Assembly: GCA_947396885.1 (NCBI GenBank)
Contig: OX377206.1
Coordinates: 44,809,631 to 44,873,630, forward strand
DNA: 64,000 nucleotides
Source of the DNA: Heligmosomoides polygyrus polygyrus
Taxonomy: Eukaryota; Nematoda; Chromadorea; Rhabditida; Heligmosomidae
Direction: 5' to 3'
The notes under the pieces were generated by a model that saw nothing but the letters and a program-made list of their open reading frames with translations, was not told where the DNA came from and ran no database searches. Within the stretch, counting starts at the first letter, position 1; every line of letters begins with the position of its first letter. Shown here one piece after another: positions 1 to 10,713 of this stretch. The translations under genes were made by a program, and so were the position numbers.

Positions 1-151
1 TATCTCAATTAGGTTAGATTACTCGACCACCCCCGCTGTGGATGATGCGGCGTATCTCAATTAGGTTAGATCACTCGACCGCCCTCGCTGTGGATGATGC
101 GGCGTATCTCACTTCGGTTAGATCATCCGACAGCCTCCGCTGTGGGTGATG

Positions 152-706
152 CGGCGTACCTCTCTTCGGTTAGGTCACTCCACCGCTCTCTCTGTTAATG
201 ATGCGGCGTATCTCAGTTAGGTTAGATCACTTGACCACATCCGCCGTGGATGAAGCGGCGTATCTCACTTCGGTTAGATCACTCCACCGCTCTCACTGTT
301 AATGATGCGGCGTATTTCAGTTAGGTTAGATCACTTGACCACCCCCGCCGTGGATGATGCGGCGTATCTCACTTCGGTTAGATCACTCCACCGCTCTCAC
401 TGTGGATGATGCGGCGTATCTCAGTTAGGTTAGATCACTTGACCACCCCCCTGTGGATGATGCGGCGTATCTCAATTACGTTAGATCACTCGACCGCCCC
501 TGCTGTAGATGATGCGGCGTATCTCACTTCGGTTAGATCACTCGACAGCCTCCGCTGTGGGTGATGCGGCGTACCTCATTTAGGTTAGATCACTCGACAG
601 CCTCCGCTGTGGGTGATACGGCGTACCTCTCTTCGGTTAGGTCACTCCACCGCTCTCGCTGTTAATGATGCGGCGTATCTCAATTAGGTTAGATTACTCG
701 ACCACC
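152..706 (+). repeat. Block also present 22.9 kb away (copy 1)
   Basis: About 555 bp matches 23,061-23,615 at an offset of 22,909 bp. Shared rare features include a monomer with GTATTTCAG (at 312) and a 51-bp monomer that lost G35 (around 450). Copy 1 has private changes near 201 (CTCTCTG for CTCGCTG) and 253 (TGAAGCGG for TGATGCGG). The block resembles the IIb domain more than its own surroundings, which suggests copying or exchange over a long distance. Confidence 0.72.
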
Positions 707-992
707 CCCGCTGTGGATGATACGGCGTACCTCACTTCGGTTAGATCACTCGACAGCCTCCGCTGTGGGTGATGCGGCGTACCTCATTTACGTTAGATCA
801 CTCGACAGCCTCCGCTGTGGGTGATGCGTCGTACCTCTCTTCGGTTAGGTCACTCCACCGCTCTCGCTGTTAATGATGCGGCGTATCTCAATTAGGTTAG
901 ATTACTCGACCACCCCCGCTGTGGATGATGCGGCGTATCTCAATTAGGTTAGATTACTCGACCACCTCCGCTGTGGATGATGCGGCGTATCT
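701..992 (+). repeat. Block copied at 4,752-5,043
   Basis: About 292 bp matches 4,752-5,043 at an offset of 4,051 bp, including a TGATACGG monomer, an ATTTACG monomer and a GATGCGTCG variant in the same order. Edges are the nearest flanking differences: ACTCG versus ACTCC on the left, CTCAC versus CTCAA on the right. Confidence 0.65.
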
Positions 993-1808
993 CACTTCGG
1001 TTAGATCACTCGACAGCCTCCGCTGTAGATGATGCGGCGTATCTCACTTCGGTTAGATCACTCGACAGCCTCCGCTGTGGGTGATGCGGCGTACCTCATT
1101 TAGGTTAGATCACTCGACAGCCTCCGCTGTGGGTGATACGGCGTACCTCACTTCGGTTAGATCACTCGACAGCCTCCGCTGTGGGTGATGCGGCGTACCT
1201 CTCTTCGGTTAGGTCACTCCACCGCTCTCGCTGTTAATGATGCGGCGTATCTCAGTTAGGTTAGATCACTTGACCACCCCCGCTGTGGATGATGCGGCGT
1301 ATCTCAATTACGTTAGATCACTCGACCGCCCCTGCTGTAGATGATGCGGCGTATCTCACTTCGGTTAGATCACTCGACAGCCTCCGCTGTGGGTGATGCG
1401 GCGTACCTCATTTAGGTTAGATCACTCGACAGCCTCCGCTGTGGGTGATACGGCGTACCTCTCTTCGGTTAGGTCACTCCACCGCTCTCGCTGTTAATGA
1501 TGCGGCGTATCTCAATTAGGTTAGATTACTCGACCACCTCCGCTGTGGATGATGCGGCGTATCTCAATTAGGTTAGATCACTCGACCGCCCTCGCTGTGG
1601 GTGATGCGGCGTATCTCACTTCGGTTAGATCACTCGACAGCCTCCGCTGTGGGTGATGCGGCGTATCTCACTTCGGTTAGGACACTCGACCGCTCTCGCT
1701 GTGGATGATGCGGCGTATCTCAGTTAGGTTAGATTACTCGACCACCTCCGCTGTGGATGATGCGGCGTATCTCAATTAGGTTAGATCACTCGACCGCCCT
1801 CGCTGTGG
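977..1808 (+). repeat. 832-bp 16-mer HOR, copy 1
   Basis: A 16-monomer unit (16 x 52 = 832 bp) is followed directly by a second copy. Diagnostic bases at 1,022 (GCTGTAG), 1,329 (CCCCTGCTGT) and 1,680 (GGACAC) recur exactly 832 bp later. Every row I compared matched, so the two copies are nearly or fully identical. This implies recent unequal exchange. Confidence 0.82.
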
Positions 1809-2280
1809 GTGATGCGGCGTATCTCACTTCGGTTAGATCACTCGACAGCCTCCGCTGTAGATGATGCGGCGTATCTCACTTCGGTTAGATCACTCGACAG
1901 CCTCCGCTGTGGGTGATGCGGCGTACCTCATTTAGGTTAGATCACTCGACAGCCTCCGCTGTGGGTGATACGGCGTACCTCACTTCGGTTAGATCACTCG
2001 ACAGCCTCCGCTGTGGGTGATGCGGCGTACCTCTCTTCGGTTAGGTCACTCCACCGCTCTCGCTGTTAATGATGCGGCGTATCTCAGTTAGGTTAGATCA
2101 CTTGACCACCCCCGCTGTGGATGATGCGGCGTATCTCAATTACGTTAGATCACTCGACCGCCCCTGCTGTAGATGATGCGGCGTATCTCACTTCGGTTAG
2201 ATCACTCGACAGCCTCCGCTGTGGGTGATGCGGCGTACCTCATTTAGGTTAGATCACTCGACAGCCTCCGCTGTGGGTGA
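1593..2280 (+). repeat. Block copied at 6,424-7,111
   Basis: About 688 bp matches 6,424-7,111 at an offset of 4,831 bp. The GGACAC monomer at 1,680 aligns with 6,511. The later copy has at least one private substitution (CACCTCTGCTG near 6,589 where this copy has CACCTCCGCTG). The offset equals 93 monomers minus 5 bp, which is explained exactly by the intervening 48-bp monomer and one 1-bp deletion. Confidence 0.7.
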
Positions 2281-2640
2281 TACGGCGTACCTCTCTTCGG
2301 TTAGGTCACTCCACCGCTCTCGCTGTTAATGATGCGGCGTATCTCAATTAGGTTAGATTACTCGACCACCTCCGCTGTGGATGATGCGGCGTATCTCAAT
2401 TAGGTTAGATCACTCGACCGCCCTCGCTGTGGGTGATGCGGCGTATCTCACTTCGGTTAGATCACTCGACAGCCTCCGCTGTGGGTGATGCGGCGTATCT
2501 CACTTCGGTTAGGACACTCGACCGCTCTCGCTGTGGATGATGCGGCGTATCTCAGTTAGGTTAGATTACTCGACCACCTCCGCTGTGGATGATGCGGCGT
2601 ATCTCAATTAGGTTAGATCACTCGACCGCCCTCGCTGTGG
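1809..2640 (+). repeat. 832-bp 16-mer HOR, copy 2
   Basis: Second tandem copy of the 16-mer. A third copy starts after it (GCTGTAG again at 2,686, 832 bp after 1,854) but is contracted: after about 2,748 one ATTTAGG monomer seen in copies 1 and 2 is missing, and the order then diverges. The array here was caught both growing and shrinking by whole monomers. Confidence 0.8.
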
Positions 2641-3743
2641 GTGATGCGGCGTATCTCACTTCGGTTAGATCACTCGACAGCCTCCGCTGTAGATGATGCG
2701 GCGTATCTCACTTCGGTTAGATCACTCGACAGCCTCCGCTGTGGGTGATACGGCGTACCTCACTTCGGTTAGATCACTCGACAGCCTCCGCTGTGGGTGA
2801 TGCGGCGTACCTCTCTTCGGTTAGGTCACTCCACCGCTCTCGCTGTTAATGATGCGGCGTATCTCAGTTAGGTTAGATCACTTGACCGCCCCTGCTGTAG
2901 ATGATGCGGCGTATCTCACTTCGGTTAGATCACTCGACAGCCTCCGCTGTGGGTGATGCGGCGTACCTCTCTTCGGTTAGGTCACTCCACCGCTCTCGCT
3001 GTTAATGATGCGGCGTATCTCAATTAGGTTAGATTACTCGACCACCCCCGCTGTGGATGATGCGGCGTATCTCTCTTCGGTTAGATCACTCCACCGCCCC
3101 CGCTGTGGATGATGCGGCGTATCTCACTTCGGTTAGATCACTCGACAGCCTCCGCTGTGGGTGATGCGGCGTACCTCTCTTCGGTTAGGTCACTCCACCG
3201 CTCTCGCTGTTAATGATGCGGCGTATCTCAGTTAGGTTAGATCACTTGACCGCCCCTGCTGTAGATGATGCGGCGTATCTCACTTCGGTTAGATCACTCG
3301 ACAGCCTCCGCTGTGGGTGATGCGGCGTACCTCTCTTCGGTTAGGTCACTCCACCGCTCTCGCTGTTAATGATGCGGCGTATCTCAGTTAGGTTAGATCA
3401 CTTGACCACCCCCGCTGTGGATGATGCGGCGTATCTCAATTACGTTAGATCACTCGACCGCCCCTGCTGTAGATGATGCGGCGTATCTCACTTCGGTTAG
3501 ATCACTCGACAGCCTCCGCTGTGGGTGATGCGGCGTACCTCATTTAGGTTAGATCACTCGACAGCCTCCGCTGTGGGTGATGCGTCGTACCTCTCTTCGG
3601 TTAGGTCACTCTACCGCTCTCGCTGTTAATGATGCGGCGTATCTCAATTAGGTTAGATTACTCGACCACCCCCGCTGTGGATGATGCGGCGTATCTCAAT
3701 TAGGTTAGATCACTCGACCGCCCTCGCTGTGGATGATGCGGCG

Positions 3744-3791
3744 TATCTCAGGTTAGATCACTTGACCACCCCCGCTGTGGATGATGCGGCG
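3744..3791 (+). repeat. 48-bp monomer (4-bp deletion)
   Basis: TATCTC is followed by AGGTTAG instead of AGTTAGGTTAG, a loss of 4 bp in the 7-12 region beside the repeated GTTA motif. The rest is a normal CTTGACC-type monomer. This is the first of five copies of the same variant. Confidence 0.88.
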
Positions 3792-3799
3792 TATCTCAA

Positions 3800-4831
3800 T
3801 TAGGTTAGATCACTCGACCGCCCTCGCTGTGGATGATGCGGCGTATCTCACTTCGGTTAGATCATCCGACAGCCTCCGCTGTGGGTGATGCGGCGTACCT
3901 CTCTTCGGTTAGGTCACTCCACCGCTCTCACTGTTAATGATGCGGCGTATCTCAGTTAGGTTAGATCACTTGACCACCCCCGCCGTGGATGATGCGGCGT
4001 ATCTCTCTTCGGTTAGATCACTCCACCGCCCCCGCTGTGGATGATGCGGCGTATCTCACTTCGGTTAGATCACTCGACAGCCTCCGCTGTGGGTGATGCG
4101 GCGTACCTCTCTTCGGTTAGGTCACTCCACCGCTCTCGCTGTTAATGATGCGGCGTATCTCAGTTAGGTTAGATCACTTGACCACCCCCGCCGTGGATGA
4201 TGCGGCGTATCTCTCTTCGGTTAGATCACTCCACCGCCCCCGCTGTGGATGATGCGGCGTATCTCAATTAGGTTAGATTACTCGACCACCCCCGCTGTGG
4301 ATGATGCGGCGTATCTCAATTAGGTTAGATCACTCGACCGCCCTCGCTGTGGATGATGCGGCGTATCTCACTTCGGTTAGATCATCCGACAGCCTCCGCT
4401 GTGGGTGATGCGGCGTACCTCTCTTCGGTTAGGTCACTCCACCGCTCTCGCTGTTAATGATGCGGCGTATCTCAATTAGGTTAGATTACTCGACCACCCC
4501 CGCTGTGGATGATGCGCGTATCTCTCTTCGGTTAGATCACTCCACCGCCCCCGCTGTGGATGATGCGGCGTATCTCACTTCGGTTAGATCACTCGACAGC
4601 CTCCGCTGTGGGTGATGCGGCGTACCTCTCTTCGGTTAGGTCACTCCACCGCTCTCGCTGTTAATGATGCGGCGTATCTCAATTAGGTTAGATTACTCGA
4701 CCACCCCCGCTGTGGATGATGCGGCGTATCTCTCTTCGGTTAGATCACTCCACCACCCCCGCTGTGGATGATACGGCGTACCTCACTTCGGTTAGATCAC
4801 TCGACAGCCTCCGCTGTGGGTGATGCGGCGT
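3800..4831 (+). repeat. 1.03-kb block, copy 1 (partner 5,411-6,443)
   Basis: About 20 monomers match 5,411-6,443. The offset is 1,611 bp up to about 4,513 and 1,612 bp beyond it, because this copy has a private 1-bp deletion in GATGCGCG (near 4,516) where the partner has GATGCGGCG. The deletion therefore lies on one copy only and most simply arose after the duplication. Confidence 0.78.
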
Positions 4832-5410
4832 ACCTCATTTACGTTAGATCACTCGACAGCCTCCGCTGTGGGTGATGCGTCGTACCTCTCTTCGGTTAGG
4901 TCACTCCACCGCTCTCGCTGTTAATGATGCGGCGTATCTCAATTAGGTTAGATTACTCGACCACCCCCGCTGTGGATGATGCGGCGTATCTCAATTAGGT
5001 TAGATTACTCGACCACCTCCGCTGTGGATGATGCGGCGTATCTCAATTAGGTTAGATCACTCGACCGCCATCGCTGTGGGTGATGCGGCGTATCTCACTT
5101 CGGTTAGATCACTCGACAGCCTCCGCTGTGGGTGATGCGGCGTATCTCACTTCGGTTAGGACACTCGACCGCTCTCGCTGTGGATGATGCGGCGTATCTC
5201 AGTTAGGTTAGATTACTCGACCACCTCCGCTGTGGATGATGCGGCGTATCTCAATTAGGTTAGATCACTCGACCGCCCTCGCTGTGGGTGATGCGGCGTA
5301 TCTCACTTCGGTTAGATCACTCGACAGCCTCCGCTGTAGATGATGCGGCGTATCTCACTTCGGTTAGATCACTCGACAGCCTCCGCTGTGGGTGATGCGG
5401 CGTACCTCAT

Positions 5411-6443
5411 TTAGGTTAGATCACTCGACCGCCCTCGCTGTGGATGATGCGGCGTATCTCACTTCGGTTAGATCATCCGACAGCCTCCGCTGTGGGTGAT
5501 GCGGCGTACCTCTCTTCGGTTAGGTCACTCCACCGCTCTCACTGTTAATGATGCGGCGTATCTCAGTTAGGTTAGATCACTTGACCACCCCCGCCGTGGA
5601 TGATGCGGCGTATCTCTCTTCGGTTAGATCACTCCACCGCCCCCGCTGTGGATGATGCGGCGTATCTCACTTCGGTTAGATCACTCGACAGCCTCCGCTG
5701 TGGGTGATGCGGCGTACCTCTCTTCGGTTAGGTCACTCCACCGCTCTCGCTGTTAATGATGCGGCGTATCTCAGTTAGGTTAGATCACTTGACCACCCCC
5801 GCCGTGGATGATGCGGCGTATCTCTCTTCGGTTAGATCACTCCACCGCCCCCGCTGTGGATGATGCGGCGTATCTCAATTAGGTTAGATTACTCGACCAC
5901 CCCCGCTGTGGATGATGCGGCGTATCTCAATTAGGTTAGATCACTCGACCGCCCTCGCTGTGGATGATGCGGCGTATCTCACTTCGGTTAGATCATCCGA
6001 CAGCCTCCGCTGTGGGTGATGCGGCGTACCTCTCTTCGGTTAGGTCACTCCACCGCTCTCGCTGTTAATGATGCGGCGTATCTCAATTAGGTTAGATTAC
6101 TCGACCACCCCCGCTGTGGATGATGCGGCGTATCTCTCTTCGGTTAGATCACTCCACCGCCCCCGCTGTGGATGATGCGGCGTATCTCACTTCGGTTAGA
6201 TCACTCGACAGCCTCCGCTGTGGGTGATGCGGCGTACCTCTCTTCGGTTAGGTCACTCCACCGCTCTCGCTGTTAATGATGCGGCGTATCTCAATTAGGT
6301 TAGATTACTCGACCACCCCCGCTGTGGATGATGCGGCGTATCTCTCTTCGGTTAGATCACTCCACCACCCCCGCTGTGGATGATACGGCGTACCTCACTT
6401 CGGTTAGATCACTCGACAGCCTCCGCTGTGGGTGATGCGGCGT
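5411..6443 (+). repeat. 1.03-kb block, copy 2
   Basis: Partner of 3,800-4,831. It retains the intact GATGCGGCG where the first copy lost a base. Internally it also carries a repeated ATCATCCGAC monomer (5,472 and 5,992) matching 3,861 and 4,381. Confidence 0.78.
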
Positions 6444-7111
6444 ATCTCACTTCGGTTAGATCACTCGACAGCCTCCGCTGTGGGTGATGCGGCGTATCTC
6501 ACTTCGGTTAGGACACTCGACCGCTCTCGCTGTGGATGATGCGGCGTATCTCAGTTAGGTTAGATTACTCGACCACCTCTGCTGTGGATGATGCGGCGTA
6601 TCTCAATTAGGTTAGATCACTCGACCGCCCTCGCTGTGGGTGATGCGGCGTATCTCACTTCGGTTAGATCACTCGACAGCCTCCGCTGTAGATGATGCGG
6701 CGTATCTCACTTCGGTTAGATCACTCGACAGCCTCCGCTGTGGGTGATGCGGCGTACCTCATTTAGGTTAGATCACTCGACAGCCTCCGCTGTGGGTGAT
6801 ACGGCGTACCTCACTTCGGTTAGATCACTCGACAGCCTCCGCTGTGGGTGATGCGGCGTACCTCTCTTCGGTTAGGTCACTCCACCGCTCTCGCTGTTAA
6901 TGATGCGGCGTATCTCAGTTAGGTTAGATCACTTGACCACCCCCGCTGTGGATGATGCGGCGTATCTCAATTACGTTAGATCACTCGACCGCCCCTGCTG
7001 TAGATGATGCGGCGTATCTCACTTCGGTTAGATCACTCGACAGCCTCCGCTGTGGGTGATGCGGCGTACCTCATTTAGGTTAGATCACTCGACAGCCTCC
7101 GCTGTGGGTGA
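6424..7111 (+). repeat. Block copied from or to 1,593-2,280
   Basis: Second copy of the 688-bp block at an offset of 4,831 bp. It ends where this copy has GTGATGCGG and the other has GTGATACGG. Confidence 0.7.
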
Positions 7112-7419
7112 TGCGGCGTACCTCTCTTCGGTTAGGTCACTCCACCGCTCTCGCTGTTAATGATGCGGCGTATCTCAGTTAGGTTAGATCACTTGACCAC
7201 CCCCGCCGTGGATGATGCGGCGTATCTCACTTCGGTTAGATCACTCGACCGCCCCCGTTGTGGATGATGCGACGTACCTCACTTCGGTTAGATCACTCCA
7301 CCGCTCTCGCTGTGAACGATGCGGCGTATCTCAATTAGGTTAGATTACTCGACCACCCCCGCTGTTGATGATGCGGCGTATCTCAATTAGGTTAGATCAC
7401 TCGACCGCCCTCGCTGTGG

Positions 7420-8195
7420 ATGGTGCGGCGTATCTCACTTCGGTTAGATCACTCGACAGCCTCCGCTGTGGGTGATGCGGCGTACCTCTCTTCGGTTAGG
7501 TCACTCCACCGCTCTCGCTGTTAATGATGCGGCGTATCTCAGTTAGGTTAGATCACTTGACCACCCCCGCCGTGGATGATGCGGCGTATCTTACTTCGGT
7601 TAGATCACTCCACCGCTCTCACTGTTAATGATGCGGCGTATCTCACTTCGGTTAGATCACTCGACCGCCCCCGTTGTGGATGATGCGACGTACCTCACTT
7701 CGGTTAGATCACTCCACCGCTCTCGCTGTGAACGATGCGGCGTATCTCAATTAGGTTAGATTACTCGACCACCCCCGCTGTGGATGATGCGGCGTATCTC
7801 AATTAGGTTAGAACACTCGACCGCCCTCGCTGTGGATGATGCGGCGTATCTCACTTCGGTTAGATCACCCGACAGCCTCCGCTGTGGGTGATGCGGCGTA
7901 CCTCTCTTCGGTTAGGTCACTCCACCGCTCTCGCTGTTAATGATGCGGCGTATCTCAATTAGGTTAGATTACTCGACCACCCCCGCTGTGGATGATGCGG
8001 CGTATCTCAATTAGGTTAGATCACTCGACCGCCCTCGCTGTGGATGATGCGGCGTATCTCAGGTTAGATCACTTGACCACCCCCGCTGTGGATGATGCGG
8101 CGTATCTCAATTAGGTTAGATTACTCGACCACCCCCGCTGTTGATGATGCGGCGTATCTCAATTAGGTTAGATCACTCGACCGCCCTCGCTGTGG
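7420..8195 (+). repeat. 776-bp HOR step containing a 48-bp monomer
   Basis: The rare TGGTGCGG variant at 7,421 recurs at 8,197, and GTATCTTAC at 7,590 recurs at 8,366. Both are separated by 776 bp, which is 14 normal monomers plus one 48-bp monomer (8,055-8,102). This records a duplication whose unit included the short monomer. Confidence 0.68.
8055..8102 (+). repeat. 48-bp monomer
   Basis: Same 4-bp deletion as at 3,744: CTCAGGTTAG in place of CTCAGTTAGGTTAG. Confidence 0.87.
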
Positions 8196-8907
8196 ATGGT
8201 GCGGCGTATCTCACTTCGGTTAGATCACTCGACAGCCTCCGCTGTGGGTGATGCGGCGTACCTCTCTTCGGTTAGGTCACTCCACCGCTCTCGCTGTTAA
8301 TGATGCGGCGTATCTCAGTTAGGTTAGATCACTTGACCACCCCCGCCGTGGATGATGCGGCGTATCTTACTTCGGTTAGATCACTCCACCGCTCTCACTG
8401 TTAATGATGCGGCGTATCTCACTTCGGTTAGATCACTCGACCGCCCCCGTTGTGGATGATGCGACGTACCTCACTTCGGTTAGATCACTCCACCGCTCTC
8501 GCTGTGAACGATGCGGCGTATCTCAATTAGGTTAGATCACTCGACCGCCCTCGCTGTGGGTGATGCGGCGTATCTCACTTCGGTTAGATCACTCGACAGC
8601 CTCCGCTGTGGGTGATGCGGCGTACCTCTCTTCGGTTAGGTCACTCCACCGCTCTCGCTGTTAATGATGCGGCGTATCTCAGTTAGGTTAGATCACTTGA
8701 CCACCCCCGCCGTGGATGATGCGGCGTATCTTACTTCGGTTAGATCACTCCACCGCTCTCACTGTTAATGATGCGGCGTATCTCACTTCGGTTAGATCAC
8801 TCGACCGCCCCCGTTGTGGATGATGCGACGTACCTCACTTCGGTTAGATCACTCCACCGCTCTCGCTGTGAACGATGCGGCGTATCTCAATTAGGTTAGA
8901 TTACTCG
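8180..8907 (+). repeat. 364-bp 7-mer HOR, two tandem copies
   Basis: GTATCTTAC at 8,366 recurs at 8,730, exactly 364 bp (7 monomers) on, with the same order of flanking types (TTAATG, CGCCGTGG, CTTAC, GTTGTGG, GAACGATG). Edges are approximate. The same 364-bp step recurs at 10.7, 25.1 and 48.2 kb. Confidence 0.65.
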
Positions 8908-9194
8908 ACCACCCCCGCTGTGGATGATGCGGCGTATCTCAATTAGGTTAGATCACTCGACCGCCCTCGCTGTGGATGATGCGGCGTATCTCAATTAGGT
9001 TAGATCACTCGACCGCCCTCGCTGTGGATGATGCGGCGTATCTCAATTAGGTTAGATTACTCGACCACCCCCGCTGTGGATGATGCGGCGTATCTCAATT
9101 AGGTTAGATTACTCGACCACCCCCGCTGTGGATGATGCGGCGTATCTCAATTAGGTTAGATCACTCGACCGCCCTCGCTGTGGATGATGCGGCG

Positions 9195-9242
9195 TATCTC
9201 AGGTTAGATCACTTGACCACCCCCGCTGTGGATGATGCGGCG
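9195..9242 (+). repeat. 48-bp monomer
   Basis: 4-bp deletion variant, AGGTT at 9,201. The next copy starts 412 bp later, that is 7 normal monomers plus one 48-bp monomer. Confidence 0.87.
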
Positions 9243-9606
9243 TATCTCAATTAGGTTAGATCACTCGACCGCCCCCGCCGTGGATGATGCGGCGTATCTT
9301 ACTTCGGTTAGATCACTCCACCGCTCTCACTGTTAATGATGCGGCGTATCTCACTTCGGTTAGATCACTCGACCGCCCCCGTTGTGGATGATGCGACGTA
9401 CCTCACTTCGGTTAGATCACTCCACCGCTCTCGCTGTGAACGATGCGGCGTATCTCAATTAGGTTAGATTACTCGACCACCCCCGCTGTGGATGATGCGG
9501 CGTATCTCAATTAGGTTAGATTACTCGACCACCCCCGCTGTGGATGATGCGGCGTATCTCAATTAGGTTAGATCACTCGACCGCCCTCGCTGTGGATGAT
9601 GCGGCG

Positions 9607-9654
9607 TATCTCAGGTTAGATCACTTGACCACCCCCGCTGTGGATGATGCGGCG
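9607..9654 (+). repeat. 48-bp monomer
   Basis: 4-bp deletion variant, AGGTT at 9,613. It and the copy at 9,195 belong to a local duplication of about 412 bp. Confidence 0.87.
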
Positions 9655-10174
9655 TATCTCAATTAGGTTAGATCACTCGACCGCCCCCGCTGTGGATGAT
9701 GCGGCGTATCTCACTTCGGTTAGATCACTCGACAGCCTCCGCTGTGGGTGATGCGGCGTACCTCTCTTCGGTTAGGTCACTCCACCGCTCTCGCTGTTAA
9801 TGATGCGGCGTATCTCAATTAGGTTAGATTACTCGACCACACCCGCTGTGGATGATGCGGCGTATCTCTCTTCGGTTAGATCACTCCACCACCCCCGCTG
9901 TGGATGATACGGCGTACCTCACTTCGGTTAGATCACTCGACAGCCTCCGCTGTGGGTGATGCGGCGTACCTCATTTACGTTAGATCACTCGACAGCCTCC
10001 GCTGTGGGTGATGCGTCGTACCTCTCTTCGGTTAGGTCACTCCACCGCTCTCGCTGTTAATGATGCGGCGTATCTCAATTAGGTTAGATTACTCGACCAC
10101 CCCCGCTGTGGATGATGCGGCGTATCTCAATTAGGTTAGATCACTCGACCGCCCTCGCTGTGGATGATGCGGCG

Positions 10175-10222
10175 TATCTCAGGTTAGATCACTTGACCAC
10201 CCCCGCTGTGGATGATGCGGCA
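10175..10222 (+). repeat. 48-bp monomer (last of five)
   Basis: 4-bp deletion variant, AGGTT at 10,181. This one also carries GCGGCATATC at its right end, where a G-to-A change removes the CpG at the monomer junction. No 48-bp monomer was seen after this point. Confidence 0.85.
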
Positions 10223-10713
10223 TATCTCAATTAGGTTAGATCACTCGACCGCCCTCGCTGTGGATGATGCGGCGTATCTCACTTCGGTTAGATCATCCGA
10301 CAGCCTCCGCTGTGGGTGATGCGGCGTACCTCTCTTCGGTTAGGTCACTCCACCGCTCTCACTGTTAATGATGCGGCGTATCTCAGTTAGGTTAGATCAC
10401 TTGACCACCCCCGCCGTGGATGATGCGGCGTATCTCTCTTCGGTTAGATCACTCCACCGCCCCCGCTGTGGATGATGCGGCGTATCTCACTTCGGTTAGA
10501 TCACTCGACAGCCTCCGCTGTGGGTGATGCGGCGTACCTCTCTTCGGTTAGGTCACTCCACCGCTCTCGCTGTTAATGATGCGGCGTATCTCAGTTAGGT
10601 TAGATCACTTGACCACCCCCGCCGTGGATGATGCGGCGTATCTCACTTCGGTTAGATCACTCGACCGCCCCCGTTGTGGATGATGCGACGTACCTCACTT
10701 CGGTTAGATCACT

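Larger units (their letters stand above)
1..7220 (+). repeat. Array domain I
   Basis: This stretch is built mainly from monomers with the tails GATTACTCGACCACC, GATCACTCGACCGCC, CTCGACAGCCTCC followed by GGGTGATG, and GGTCACTCCACCG followed by TTAATGATG. The TTAATG type nearly always follows a GGGTGATG type, through a TACCTC start. The GTGAACGATG and GATGCGACG variants that mark the next domain are absent until about 7.27 kb. Internal structure includes an 832-bp 16-mer tandem repeat and several 0.3-1 kb block copies. The right limit is where the new variants first appear, so it is approximate. Confidence 0.75.
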
